DNA of 64,000 nt from Alisma plantago-aquatica (taxonomy: Eukaryota; Streptophyta; Magnoliopsida; Alismatales; Alismataceae), in contig OY856411.1 of NCBI GenBank assembly GCA_963693085.1, forward strand, positions 66,631,001 to 66,695,000. The letters run 5' to 3'. Position 1 is the first letter of the stretch; every line of letters begins with the position of its first letter. Shown in pieces: positions 12,543 to 24,945 of this stretch. Below the pieces are notes generated by a model that searched no databases, was not told the DNA's origin, and worked only from the letters and a program-made list of their open reading frames with translations. The position numbers and the translations under genes are program-made.

Positions 12543-15500
12543 CCATCTCTAGTCAACCATCGAGTAGTTTGGGACTTCTTCAGGCTCAAGAGACTTGCCA
12601 ACTTAGTAGCCCTATTCTACCTCTTCATATCAATGGGCTATAGGTCATGAAGGGGAAGGTGGGTGATCTTTGCCACATGTTCCAGGGTGGGAGTCAGAAT
12701 GACGTCCCCAAAGAGAAAGGAGTGACTGAGAGGATCCCCAAACGGTATTATGAACCATGAACCTTACTTAATCTAAATTTTCTCACTAATCTTTATTTGT
12801 TAGGTTAATTAGATGATTGGAAAAGATTTATTTCTCAATTGAATAAGTTGAAATCGTATTTGAAGTTAATATGCACTTTGAATGCCTTTGTTCAAGTTTT
12901 CATATAAGTTATGAACTTAATTACAAAATAATCATTAAAAGAGGAATTAACTACAAACTTTTTTAAAAACAGTTCTACTCATTTTTTCCATGATTTACAA
13001 AGTTGTGGAATCAACTGATTAAGAGATGACTCCAATATAGACTTCATTGTACTTGTACTTGCCTTGAAATGAAATATCATGTACAATTGTGGACTAATAT
13101 GCAATTTCACTTTAATTGGGAACCTAACTTAAAGGTTTAGTACATTATATCCAAATGCACGATATTAACGATCATCTTGATATATTTCTTTGGTTTGATT
13201 TTTTGGCCTAAGTTGGATTAGGGCTTCAACCCTAGCTAGTATGGTGGTGATGGTTGTTGAAGGATGATGGAGCTTCTCGTGCTATATTATGGAAATGAAA
13301 CAAGGATACAAACCTAATGTAGGATGGAGATAGTGATACCAATAACATACGAATGATAAGAGGGTCAACAAAAATGATTCTTTGGCCAATGGGTGACATG
13401 CTTTTACCAATGGTAATTATAGAGCTATGGGCAATTTGGATTTTTGTACCTATCTCCACTTTATAAAACCCGCCTCTTCAGCCTAGAGGCTCTTTTTTCA
13501 CCCCATAAGCTTTTGGAATTGTTTTGTAAGACATGTAGTCCGAAGAAAGCTCCAAGGAAGGGATGAGCATGGATGGAGCCTTGCTTGTTGATGCATGCAA
13601 ATGCGTGTTGTAGAACTAGTTTCTTCAAGATGCTTCCAAGCTTGGCAAGTTCATTTACATACCTAATCATGTAAGTTCAATCTTCTAGAATCTCTATTAT
13701 TTATTTTATTCACCTAATATTCCTCCCTTGGTCGTTCCCCATGGACTTCCATGGTGGAAAGTACTCCATCTATCTAAAGAACCTTCCTTTTTCCTTTTTT
13801 TCGATCTAAGGGTGTCAGATCTTATGTGGAGCATGGATTTTGGGTTATTTGGTGGTCCGGTCTAGGATCTAGAAGACTATTTGTGTCCTTGCTTAAAGTA
13901 CCTTGTGATTATCACCATAAGAGGCAAGTATATATCATTGTTAGCATTATTTTGTCTACTTGTTCATGCAAATCCCTGAAACTTGTTCTAAACTTGATTA
14001 ACATGCCTAAAGATTGAATCTTTGTGGACTCGTTTGATGGCATGCTACATGACTTAGAGCTTGCATATTCCTCATATGTTACACATAATCCCCTAATGAA
14101 ACAAAATTTCTCTCTTTGGTTTATGATCTGAAATCTAAAATTTGTGCATCAATAGTTTATTTTGTCCTAAAGCTTGTTCTACGGCCTCTTAATGTGCCAA
14201 AAGATGATGCCTTGTACCTTTTGATTCCCCTCCATTTCGTTGCGGATGTGAATCCTTCATGATTATTTTGTAAAATTCATGGAGGAGGTGGACTCAAAAA
14301 TTAGTGGAGGATGTAGAAGAAGTTGTCTCTTTTCATGTTTTACAATAAGGAAGCTGAGGACAAAGGAAGAGGAAATTCTCTTTGATCAAAACATAGATGG
14401 GAGAGTTCATTGGAACCAAAAATCTTTCTGGATGCCTCTAATTTGGATAAGTGGAATATATTCATGATATTTTATGTTCTTCCTAACCTTATGGATCTAT
14501 CTATGACTGAATAATTATGTACTTGTTGAACTTCAAAATACAGGCGAAATTGTTACTAAATATGTCATCCTTGAGGTGTATCTTATCATATGTGATTAAG
14601 TGTTTATAGGAAAAGATTATAAGGACTTAATATAACTATTATGATGTTGGAAATTCTATTGATTTAGGTCTACAATCCCAAAGTTGGTAATCTATGCATA
14701 GAGGTGGCACTTCTTCTCGTACTATAATGTTTTCAATGAAACATCCTCATACTTTCAAATTTGAATTTGACATTTGGCATGGTGGTGTGTATCTATAGTG
14801 TGAATGTAATACATAATCTCCAACAGTTATGATTCTCCTACATGATATTGAAACTATTGTGGTTGTGAACTTATATGGTGAAATTACCATTTTTATGTCT
14901 AGTATCATGATTGTATGCCCTAATGAGTACATGAGATTACATTATGAATTCCTCACTGATATTCTTGATGAGGTTAACTTAATTTCATATTCAATAAATA
15001 TAACTATATTAATGAGGAGGATATGTGTCATAAAAGCAATTATCAAATAACTATAAAATAACTTGGGGTTTCTAAATTGTTTGAGTTATGACAAATAATG
15101 GATTACTTTTATGACAATAACCTTAATAAGATGATTCTTTACTTCAAATGATGACTATATGTTATATACCTCCTCTTTTTACAATGTTAAAGGTTGGATA
15201 AATGAGATGTAAAACTTGGCATTAAAAATATATCTTGGATATGCGTTAAGTGTGTATACATTAGACTTGGTACCTTGACGTTGATCCCTTGAGTACAATT
15301 ACATGGGTGTCATCATTGAGGGATGATGTTTGGACCCAATGGTTAAATACCATCCATTTTTGAATATGATTAAAGCATAAGATGGGGAATAAAATGGTGG
15401 TGTTCTTAAAAGCAGACGAGTTATGTGACCTTTAATTGTCTTACCTGTAAATAATGTTGAGTACTTTATTACAACTAAGTATTGGTTGAGGTACAATGAT

Positions 15501-15714
15501 GATTTTGGATTGAGCTAGAAGTTCTTATAATGTGCAACTTACCCATGATAGTCCTTGCACTAGAATGGTGATGATTGATATCATTAAATGATTGTTCTTG
15601 TTCTAAATAATGAATACATGTCATTTTTAGGTATGAAAAAATGGACTATGTCTATTGATTCTAATTAATTATTGGAAATAATTTGATGCCTTGTTTAAGG
15701 CTTATGTGTTATGA
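12543..15714. other. Unassigned AT-rich stretch
   Basis: I see no recognisable gene or retroelement domain here. Open frames are at most about 75 codons with no family motif. Composition resembles the surrounding LTRs and a TATA-like site at 13462 is followed by GC-richer DNA, so this may be another LTR or an old element remnant. No terminal TG/CA pair or target duplication could be fixed. Confidence 0.5.
13462..13468 (+). promoter_or_regulatory. Possible TATA box of an unidentified LTR
   Basis: TATAAAA is followed by CCCGCCTCTTCAGCC and a short inverted repeat around TAGAGGCTC. The context resembles the TATA regions of the LTRs elsewhere in the window. There is no independent support. Confidence 0.3.
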
Positions 15715-16131
15715 TTTGAAGTTATGGGGACTCTTGTGGCTGAGAATGATTTCTTGGGCCTTGACATGCATAGAGAGAATTTCTTGCTGCTCCATCTCCA
15801 AAACATATCTTCAGATAAGTTGGTCGGGGCAATACTTGAACAAGTGAGGATCATCCCAAACATAATCCTTGGCCATAGCAAATAACCTTCAACTTTCCTT
15901 CCTCATCCAAGTGTTTGGTATCCTCCCACTATCTAAGAAGTTAGCTATGTGTTGGTACCACAACTTTTGAGTGGATGAGAGTAGGAATAAATGATCATGT
16001 GGCAATGTCTCTTTGATTCAACTTGTTTCATCAAAAGGTGCTTCAATCTGGGAGAGATGATCGGCGACAGAATTCTCTACTCCCTTCTTGTCTATAATCT
16101 TGATGTTGAACTCTTGAAGCAACAATATCCA
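15715..16131 (-). pseudogene. Element F: Athila-type RNase H end and integrase N-terminal remnant
   Basis: Read on the minus strand after the stop at 16132, the same frame continues with the end of RNase H and the linker (DKKGVENSVADHLSQ, near 16070), typical of Athila-type pol. In a shifted frame near 15780-15860 it shows WDDPHLFKYCPDQLI, the start of the integrase zinc-binding region. Similarity fades near 15715. Several frameshifts and stops make this dead. It continues the fragment at 16132-16860. Confidence 0.65.
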
Positions 16132-16860
16132 TCAGATCAATCTTGACTTGGAGTCTTTCTTTTCCATTAGATGTTTCAGGGCAACATGGTCCGTATACAC
16201 AATCACCTTATTTTGTAGAAGATATGATCTAAACTTGTCAAGAGTGAAGATAACTGCAAGCAACTCTTTCTCAGTGGTTGTGTAGTTTCTTTGGTCTTCA
16301 TCTAGAGTTTTACTTGTGTAGTAGATATCATGTGAAATCCGACCAACTCTTTGGCCCAACACAGCCCCCACTACCGTGTCAGATGCATTAGTCATAATCT
16401 CGAATGGCAAAGAGAAGTCCAGGGGCTGTATGATAGGAGTAGAAACTAGTGTTTCCTTCAAGTGGTTGAAGGATTCAACACACTTGTCATCAAAATGAAA
16501 CTCAACATTCTTCTCAAACAAGTGACATAGAACTCTCAAGATCTTACTAAAGTCTTTTATGAAGCGAAAGTAGAAACCTGCATGTCCCAAGAAAGATTGG
16601 ACATGTCTTACGATGGAAGGAATAGTAAGTGTAGAAATGAGGCCCACCTTGGCCCTATCAACTTCAGTCCCGTCCTTTGAAACTCGGTGGCCCAGAATAA
16701 TGACTTTGGGTACCATGAAATGGCTCTTCTCCCAAGATAGCACTAGGAGAACCTTTATGCATCTCTCAAGAACAACATCCAAGTGAAGTAAGCATTCACC
16801 TAAGGTTTTACCAAAGACTGAGAAAACATCCATGAACACTTCCAATGATGAATCAAGCAT
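16132..16860 (-). pseudogene. Element F: reverse transcriptase C-terminal part and RNase H (Athila-type pol)
   Basis: A 242-codon open piece covers the RT palm end, thumb (GHAGFYFRFIKDFSKI) and RNase H (TEKELLAVIFTLDKFRSYL, then YTDHVALKHL). The RT catalytic box reads FMDV where the family has FMDD, so one metal-binding Asp is lost. The RNase H motif normally reading CDASD is TNASD, losing another. The frame is the same as that of the upstream piece at 17107-17961, separated only by in-frame stops. The downstream stop at 16132 is a TGA where the family has Arg (CGA). This is a degraded relic that encodes no working enzyme. Confidence 0.85.
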
Positions 16861-17961
16861 ATCAACAAAAATTGAAGTTACACATCTCTAAAATGTAGAA
16901 GGGGCATTACACAAACCAAATGGCATTCTACGATAGGCAAATGTACCACTTGGGCAAGTGAATGTTGTCTTCTCTTGATCCACATGATGCACAACAATTT
17001 GGAAGTATCCAGAGTACCCATCAAGGAAATAATATAAGCTTTGCCCCACTAGCCTCTCTAGAATTTGTTCAAGAAATGGGAGAGGGTAGTGGTCCTTCTT
17101 GGTCTTTTAATTGAGCTTCCGGTAGTCAACACACATTCTCCACTTTGATTGTTCTCTAACTGGCATAAGCTCACCATCCACATTTTCTTCCACATTGATC
17201 CCACCCTTTTTAGGTACAACCTGGATGGGACTCACCCACGTGATGTCAGAAATAGGATAGATAATCCCAATGTCTAGAAACTTCACAACCTCTTGGGTTA
17301 CAACTTCTTTCATCTTTGGATTCAACTGCCTTTGCATTTGACGGGTTGGCCTTGCATCATCCTCCAAATAGATCATGTGCCCACAGATGGAGGGGTCAAT
17401 ACCCCTCAAATCAGCTATAGACCATCCAATGGCCTGGATGTTCTTCTTCAAGACTTTCATCAATGCCTCCTCTTGTTCTTGTGAGATTATGGAAGAAATG
17501 ATCGCTAGGAGGGTGTCATTTGAACCTAGAAAAGCACACTTCAATCCTTCTAGAAGTGACTTCAGCTCAAGACTGGGAGGTTCCTCAAGGGAGTTCTTTA
17601 ATGGTTCAGAAATATATGGATGGTCTTCACTTGCAGCCACCAAGGCTAGCTCATTCTCTTCATCCTCTTCATCATCATCATCTGGGAACTCAACTATTGG
17701 CTCTAAACCTCTACCTTGAGTGGCAGTTTGAATCCACATAGGTAGGCATTCCTCTACAATCTCATCAAGGCACTCAATGAGATAGCAATCTTCTTCAGTG
17801 GACCCTATCACCTCAAATGTAGCTGAAGATTTATAGATGTTCAATCGGGTCTTCATGTGCATGAATGTCACATACATAGTCTCGGTCCTCACATGAATCA
17901 TTACATCACCTATGGCTAGGAATGGCCTTCCGAAGATGATAGCTGATGAATGCATATTCAT
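16861..17961 (-). pseudogene. Element F: protease end and reverse transcriptase N-terminal part (Athila-type pol)
   Basis: An open stretch of 284 codons (17107-17961) begins with the protease C-terminal motif IIFGRPFLAIG, then a variable acidic linker, then RT: NPKMKEVVTQEVVKFLDIGIIYPI, VSPIQVVPKKGG and WRMCVDYRKLN (motifs separated here for clarity). From 17109 down to 16861 the frame continues through HYPLPFLEQILERL, LDGYSGYFQIVV and MPFGLCNAPSTF, broken by TAA at 17107 and TAG at 16888. The TAG stands where the family has Gln (CAG). The protease active site is absent because element A appears to have inserted just upstream, near 17944. The first few Met/Asn codons may therefore belong to A's LTR. 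Confidence 0.85.
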
Positions 17962-18159
17962 CTTAGTTTAGTCGCCATTTTTGGCTCAATTTTGCACTGA
18001 AAGCTCTCATATGCCCCCTGAATCTTCTCACATACAATTTTCCTCAATTTCAAATGATTATTTAGAGTTTTGATCAAATCCATCCATCTCCATTGCAGGA
18101 TTAAGCATTGCACTATGTGTACTAGTGTAGGAAACGGTGGTCCCTCTAGCCCATTGGCC

Positions 18160-18560
18160 CATAGAAATACCCCCCACCCGTGAGGGTGGGTTTGTTCCAA
18201 GATGGCCACGACCGTGACCCAAAACATGGCCGTGACCAAGAAGATGACCGTGACCACAACTAAAATTTAGTGTTGACTGACACTCAGCATGACCGAGCCC
18301 ACCTCAACACAGTCAGGCTGAGGTCAAGATACCACTTTTGACACCCCACTACGACTGCGACACTACAGTGCGACCGTGACACTATAGTGCAACCACAGTA
18401 CATGGCCGCGATGGAGACACAAGCTCCTCGACTGCAAAGCTCACTGTGATCGTGGCAAAGCTCCTCGACCACACGAACACCTCAGCACGGTCCGACACAC
18501 ACCCAACACAGTTGTGTCGAGGGGTACCGTGACTGATACCGAAGGTCACGACCGCGACAC
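18160..18560 (+). repeat. Short palindrome/repeat cluster in LTR A
   Basis: The motif GACCGTGAC and close variants recur (about 18208, 18225, 18243, 18369) in direct and inverted form. CCACCC...GGGTGG (about 18168-18187) and the palindromes CACTACAGTG and CACTATAGTG (about 18360-18390) add further inverted repeats. This stretch is much more GC-rich than its surroundings and lies just upstream of the TATA box. Confidence 0.6.
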
Positions 18561-18579
18561 TAAGTCGGTGATCTACACC

Positions 18580-18587
18580 TATAAATA
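18580..18587 (+). promoter_or_regulatory. TATA box of LTR A
   Basis: TATAAATA within CACCTATAAATAGAAGACC is a strong match to a plant core promoter, about 640 bp into the LTR. Confidence 0.7.
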
Positions 18588-19730
18588 GAAGACCTCCTCA
18601 TCCATTTGGGGCATCTCATCTACTTCACAAAGCCAAGAGGCTGCCGCTCTGTACCCATCCAAGGAAGACAATCTCTACTGCCAAAGACTACCTCCGTGGT
18701 GTCCTTAGTACTCCTCCATATCCGCTCCATCAAGATCTATCTCCTACCCACGAAAATGGTGGGATTTCAGATCTGTAGCACCTTCATCCATCTGCCATCT
18801 ACCACTCCATCTACTATGTGAAAGAGCATGAGAAGAGAAGGAAGGAGGAGAGAGAAGATGTTCCTCAATTGTCTTGGTGTTCTTCCCCTCCTCGTCTTGA
18901 TCTTCCCTGCCATCATGTAGAAGACCGTTTCTCCACCGAGCTGCGACCATCTTCTTCACCATGACCATGGAAGAATATTCCCTCTCTATTATTCTTTTTA
19001 TTTCTATCATGAGGAGTGAGTAGTCCATTTTGCTGGGGTGTGGGGACTAGCCCCGCTTCCCGTGGTTACATGTTCATTTTATAACATTCCATGGCTTGTA
19101 TATAACTTTCCATTTCGTTGTTAATCATTTAATGTATGGTTTGTGGATTGATCACCTGCCTTACATGATCTATTATATTCATTTGTTGTGAGAACTTCAA
19201 TACTTAGGATTTGAATATCTATTAACATGGTTGATGCCCGGATGAGAATTTCTGAAGGGATATCTTCAGAGTAGTAAATGTGTGACATATGGGTAATGAT
19301 ACATTGAGCTTGTGGAGATGCTTACACAAACTCTATTTCCTTACTTATGGTTTGTTACTCCATTTGGATAGTTGTATCTTTCCTGGATTTGTTTTGGATG
19401 TGTTTGCATGTGTAGTGGTGGTGAAACCTAATTCCACCCCAGTGATTCCCATCATTAGTCTAAACTCAGTTTTAATCGTGCTCTTTTAATTTCCTTGTAA
19501 TTAGTTTAACTAAACCCAAATCAACTCTTGTTATAAATATTAGTCTTAGTCGATCCAAATTTGACTAGCAAGATTCTTAAAAAAGCTTGTCCCTTGGGAT
19601 TTGATTCTTAACTATACTGCGATAAGACCCGTCCGCTTGCGGGTGGTACTATTGCACAATGTTTTGGTAAAAACTTAGGGATTTCATCCCTAGGTGAGTT
19701 TGTTACTGCAGTAAAAACCACATCAAATTC

Positions 19731-19749
19731 TGGCGCCGTTGCCGGGGAC
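19731..19749 (+). other. Primer binding site of element A (Athila/Tat type)
   Basis: TGGCGCCGTTGCCGGGGAC, five bases after the LTR end, is the hallmark primer site of the Athila/Tat and related plant lineages. The same sequence occurs in element E at 51922. Confidence 0.9.
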
Positions 19750-19875
19750 AACACAATTATCTAGTTAAATCTAGTTCTAATGAGATAAATTGATGATATA
19801 CTTGATACTAGTTCTTCTCCATCCATCTAACTTCCAAAAGATCTTTCCATCCCAGGTACCCGCAAAAACTAGTGC

Positions 19876-20690
19876 ATGTACCGCTCGGATAGTTCTGGCC
19901 TTGTTGCTAGCTTTGACCCTGAGATAGAATGAACCTTTCATCGTCAGAGTAGAGAGAACCAAGATAGGATGGCATAAGAGGAGGAAATTTCCCAAAGGGT
20001 AACTCAAACCCTTAATGTACAAAGAGAAAGGATTATACAAGAAGCCCGAGCTGTGGTGCAAGTGGAAATCCAGGCAACCCAAGCAGCAGCTCAATAAATG
20101 AGTTACAAAAGGACCTTAGAGAGTTCTCAATCCCTAAGGTTGCTGATGTTCAAACCCAGTGCAACCTCCTCCCATCGCTTCTCCAAACTTTGAGATCAAG
20201 TCACATTGGATTACACTGCTTCAAAACAGCCCTTTCTATGGCAAGCAAGATGAGGATAATCAAGAACATCTTCTGAGGTTTATAGATTTGTGTGCTATGA
20301 CAAAGCAGGATGGAGTACAGATGACACCATCAGACTCCGTCTCTTCAAATACTCCCTTGAGATAGAGCCATGAGTTGGTATAACTCCTTGCAATGTGACC
20401 CAATCACAATTTGGGAACAACTTAAAAATGCTTTCTTGGAAAAATTCTACCCTCCTCTCACCTATGACATTAGGAACTGGATAACACACTTTGTTTAGGT
20501 CCCTAGCAAGACCCTGGAAGAAGCATGGGAAAGATACAATGAGTTACTACACAAGTTTCCACACCATGGCATACCTAAGAATTAGCTCATCTAAATCTTG
20601 TATAGGGGTGTGGATGATGATATCAAGAAGTTTTTAGACTCCTCATCTGGAGAAAACTTGATACGCTAAAGTTATGATAGTGCATGGAAG
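19876..20690 (+). pseudogene. Element A gag, part 1
   Basis: From ATG 19876 the frame gives an N-terminus (FDPEIE, later RVTQTLNVQRERIIQEA) typical of Athila-type Gag, then the core: SHWITLLQNSPFYGKQDED, HLLRFIDLC, later WYNSLQCDPITIWEQLK and ALEEAWERYN-like text. Stops TGA and TAA fall at codons where Arg (CGA) and Gln (CAA) are expected, and there is a frameshift near 20318. The core matches element E's Gag (FPSSLAGAAREWL region). The sequence stops at SYDSAWK, where solo LTR B begins, and resumes at 38644. Confidence 0.8.
20686..20690 (+). repeat. Target-site duplication, left of solo LTR B
   Basis: GGAAG here pairs with TGAAG at 38639-38643 (4 of 5). Removing B and one copy restores the gag reading frame of element A. 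Confidence 0.75.
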
Positions 20691-21905
20691 TGTCAGAACC
20701 CATTTTAGTAAATGAGATCACTCAAAACATAAAGAACAATTGATCAATAATTAATCAAATACCCAAAAATATGGGTAAATTAAATTCTATTTTGATGTCA
20801 GCACCTACTCAGAAACATTTGCATAAGAGCTCAACATCTTTCTTTTATCCATACTATGCCAAGAATTTGATACAAATTGTTCTATCACCTTAGCCACAAC
20901 ATATATGCACAGGAGAACAATATTCGTATATGCCACACAAACAAGCATTAATATGCTAATAAAAGTTCAATTCATTTGAAACACCGTATACAAACTTTTC
21001 CTGTCCGAACCTAAGATTACAGGGATGACTCTAGGACACACTAGACATCTAATCAACTTTCTCAAAGATTCATTACTATAGCTCCTCTTTGCTGCCACAT
21101 GTTTTTTTCATCACTTCTGATTACCTAAAAAGATGTGGCGAACCAAAAGGGTGAGACCCATGTCCCAGCAAGAGATATAACCTCCAACAACGTTTATTGA
21201 TTACACCATTTTTAAGTAATTAAAACAGTTAAGAAGTTTAACCAGATTTAACAAGTAAGCTCAACAGTACCGATGAATAACAAAATACATAAAGGAGCAG
21301 ATAATAACTATCATCATTCGCTAGACTATCATCCTTTATCTTGTTGACAATATAAGAAATTCAGTATCATATGCTTATCTAGCATCATGAGCAAGTCTAG
21401 TAACATAGCATAGCTAACAACTTGAGCATGTCTAATTGGTTGAACATATCAACATCATAAGAAGAGCTAACAACATAAGAACAACTATCTGGATAAGCAC
21501 GATTAGTAGTATATGCATCTCTAGTTACAAAGGCATGGCTAGCATGCTAAAGATAACTAACAACATGAGATAGGTAGCATCATGATTATAATCAGCAATA
21601 GCAGTATAGTTATCAACACAAGCATAGCTACTATATGTATGCATCTACAATCTTAAGCATATCCATAACCTAAGTATATCTACTATCTCTTAATTGCACT
21701 AAGCATCATCTTTATGTAAAGATAACAAACAAGGGTTATCATCCAATGTGAAACGTCGAGTATAACCCTAAACAAATATGCTACACAATTGTATTACATC
21801 TTTTATTTCACCCTAGGGAATTAAAATCGTACCATTCAAAGTCCAACCGACCCCTACGAAGGGCTATTCGTTTCCATACAATATCTTGGAGTGTCGATAT
21901 CCTAA
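20691..21905 (-). repeat. Solo LTR B, left part (3' end of a minus-oriented LTR)
   Basis: It begins TGTCAGAACCC, the reverse complement of an LTR end. It also contains the sequence GTCCCAGCAAGAGATATAAC (about 21155-21180), which resembles, in reverse, the GTTATATCTCTCGCTGGGG stretch of LTR D. That supports a minus-oriented Del/Tekay-type LTR. The first about 600 bp also occur at 47140-47744 (B'). It is interrupted at 21905 by element D and continues at 35061. Confidence 0.8.
21901..21905 (+). repeat. Target-site duplication of D (left)
   Basis: CCTAA, identical to 35056-35060. Confidence 0.9.
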
Positions 21906-22793
21906 TGTAACATCCCTGACCTGGGTTATGCTTAAACCTAGATGTTTTGTTTAATAAAGTTGATTATATGCTTTATCTTATCTCTTGAAAAGTAATTAAG
22001 GCTCAAGAGGAACTTATATTTCAATTTTAGTCCTTTTTGAATAATGTTGAAATAATGTTTTAATTATTTTGGACTAAAATGCAAATTACCAAAGTTGAGG
22101 GGTTAAATTAAAAATTGTGTATGGCAAAATGTTCCTCATATGTTTCAGCATCATAGGAGTGAGTATGATGCAGTTGTATGGCTTCTACAAGCCTGAATAA
22201 CAAGAAAGAGCATGTTGAGCAATGTTTGTGCATGAAAACCTAGTTTTGGTGTAATGTGCAATTTACCCAAAACCTAGGGTTCAATATGCAAAATGCCACT
22301 TCAAGAGGTTCCCTCATGATTCTTGGAATCATATAGAGAAAAGAATTTGAGAGGAGTGCCTCATTTGAATCATTTTGGAAGAGAGAGAATCTTGATATTA
22401 AAATAATCAAGATGTAAGCTTAATTGGAACTTTACTTCAAATTAATGAAAAAAATAAATAAATATGTTAATTGAAGTGCCCTTCAACCAAAATTTTAAAG
22501 GTTGAAATCAACATATATGGACGAGCATGTGCCTTTCAAAGACAATGGAAATATCTACGTGAGTGGAGAACCCACTCACATTAAGAAAACAAAAAGAAAT
22601 ATCCACTAACTTATGGATATTATTATTATAAGGTTAAGGTGCTTAATTTTCTTTTCCTTAATTCATGGATAATGAAGAGGAATTCGAATGAGGGTAAGAT
22701 GTATTTGCATGCAAGGAATTGATGGGAGAGAGGTGGCACCGATTTTGGAATTAAAAGAATTTTATAAAATATTTTCTCTCTCATTGAATTTCT

Positions 22794-22800
22794 TATAAAA
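22794..22800 (+). promoter_or_regulatory. TATA box of D 5' LTR
   Basis: TATAAAA followed by ACACC; conserved in the 3' LTR at 31402. Confidence 0.65.
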
Positions 22801-23329
22801 ACACCTTTTACAACTCAATTGAGAGGCTTTTTCGAAAACACTTCCACTCTTTGCTTGAAAAACGACCAAGGGAGCTTTGGAGGATCAGGAGGACGACCCC
22901 CAACCTGTTGGTAAGCTCCATGACCTCTTTTCACCTTGATTCCATGGTGGAAATAAAAAACCAATGCATGATTTCTTCTTATCTCCATTCCATCATCAAT
23001 TCTAGTCATTCCTTTTCACTCAAAGCTTAAGGACGACCTTGGGATAGTGGAAGGTGTTGCTTTCACCATTAAAGACGTGGAGGTTGAAGCTTTGAAGCTC
23101 AATTGAAGGCGGGTTATATAACTTGAACCCTTGAACTTTGTTATTGATTCCATATCTTTATCAATTGTTGATTCCTTCTGTATTCCCAAAATTTTATTTG
23201 AATGATTGATGAAATCACCATGGAAATTACAACAAATTTCGTGGGTTTGTAGCTTGAAGATGATGATGTAATCACAAGCACACACCTCGATTAATATCTT
23301 AGACAAATAGTTTCAAAATTTGAGACCAA

Positions 23330-24360
23330 TTAGTTTCAATAAAATTGGCCAAACGGTTTCATCAAACTCCATTTGGAGTAGTTGACCGTTTGCAATGGTT
23401 GACCATTTGAGGAAATATGCTGATGTAATTGGATATTGTTCCGATGGTTTCTATTGGTTTGATATTAATGGTTTCAATTGTGAATGATCCCTCAAATGCA
23501 AACCCTAATCGGGTTGAGTGTTGAATTCTAAAGTAATTGAATCAATTTTTGGGTTGACTAGCCCAAACGGTCTCAAGACCGTTTGGAGGTCACCCAAATG
23601 GTATCAAGACCATTTGTAGGTCAACCAAGACCATTTGGAAGTCTATGATGAAGTATGATTAGATGGTTGAAGATCCAGTGATATCAAATTGAAATACAAT
23701 CAATAGCTCAATTGATGATCGATTCTATGATGCAAACCCTAATTGAATTTCACAAATTTCAATGATGAGATGGGTCATACGGTCTCAAGACCATTTGGAG
23801 ATCATCCAAACGACCTCAAGACCGTTTGAGGTTAGGTCATGTCATGGCTTGATGATGATCCAAAGATTTCAATTGAATTAGTTCCACAATGTCAACCATT
23901 TATGGTTCCTCGATTTCAAAACCCTAATTGATGGTTTCTTGATTATAAACCCTAGTTCAATTGGGTTCAAAACCCTAATTGAAGGTCCAATTGAAGGGTG
24001 ATTCAATGGTTCAATTGAAGAATAAATCAGTAATTCAATTGATAGATGGTTTAATGATTGAAACCCTGAATTGTTAAAGTGATGGAAGACCTTTTTGGTC
24101 CATTCGGTTTTGAGAGTGTTTGGACCAAAAGGTCTCAAGACCGTTTGGGATCAAACGGTCTCAAGACCATTTGAGACCAAATGGTCTCAAACCGTTTGGA
24201 GACCCAAGTGGTGTCAAGTGTGAATTGTCCATATGGTTTCGTTATTGTTTTTCTTAAATGATTTCAAACCATTCAAGGTCTGAGTGACCAAGACCGTTTG
24301 GGGTCTAAGTGACCAAGACCATTTGAGGTTCAATTGGTCAAACCATTTGGACACCTAATA
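23330..24360 (+). repeat. Inverted-repeat cluster in D 5' LTR
   Basis: Many short inverted repeats centre on GGTC-TCAA-GACC. The best (23563-23586) has a 10-bp stem CCAAACGGTC and a TCAA loop. Others are near 23780, 24130 and 24155-24205. Between them lie direct variants such as AAGACCGTTTGG and AAGACCATTTGG. Because the motif is its own reverse complement, a transcript could fold locally or over long range. Confidence 0.85.
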
Positions 24361-24639
24361 TGATTAAAGGTCAATTAGCTACTTGATTATTAATGTTGTA
24401 AAACAAAGGTGATTATAATAATTAACCCTAACTGTGTGTACTTAAATGAAGAGCTGACCTAGATCAATCTTGGAGTACTTAACATCCTAGAGAGGATGAT
24501 AGAGAGAGAGAGAGAGAGGAATGCTTACATAATTAAGCCCTAATTCTCTCATTATGAATAAAATATGCAATCAGGGTTTGATCCATAATAATGAGATCAT
24601 GAAACCCTGATTGAGAAGGTTGATGAGCCCTGATCCTAA

Positions 24640-24945
24640 TTTAGGGCAATACTGAGTGAAACCCTAATCTAAGGGAATGATTTGACCCTAATATAGGGTG
24701 ATGTTATGTAATGCTACAATAAACCCTAATTTGGGAAAAGGGACATGATAAACCCTAATCTGATGCGAATAGTGCATCCTAACCTTAAATTGGGTAATAG
24801 GATATAATAAACCCTAATACAGAGTAATGCTATGTGAAACCCTAACACAAGGTAACGTTATGTGAAACCCTAATACATGGTGATTCTATGTGAAGTCCTA
24901 ACATAGAGTGATCCTATGTGAAGCTCAAATACAGTGTGATGAGTT
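24640..24945 (+). repeat. AAACCCTAA (telo-box) repeat series in D 5' LTR
   Basis: Degenerate units of roughly 28-32 bp contain AACCCTAAT...GGGT followed by ATGCTATGTGA. Several include AAACCCTAA, the telo-box bound by plant telomere-repeat-binding factors in gene promoters. Some units form a small hairpin (CCCTAATATAGGG). It is not a telomere array because the hexamers are not contiguous. Confidence 0.65.

Larger units (their letters stand above)
17944..19726 (+). repeat. 5' LTR of element A
   Basis: The right end is firm: CCACATCA at 19726, five bases before the primer site. The left end is inferred at TGATGAATGC (17944). That start would pair with the CATCA end, resembles element E's start (TGATGCG, then a shared AGTCGC), and coincides with the loss of F's protease homology. 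The LTR holds palindromes at 18160-18560, a TATA box at 18580 and a GC-rich hairpin ACCCG...CGGGT near 19627. The start could instead lie as far right as about 18270. Confidence 0.6.

Noticed and set aside
17293..17741. Plus-strand frames of up to 114 codons
   Set aside because: They are antisense to the well-supported protease-RT relic of element F.
24640..24945. Interstitial telomere repeat
   Set aside because: CCCTAA units are spaced 20-30 bp apart in a degenerate longer unit, not contiguous CCCTAAA.
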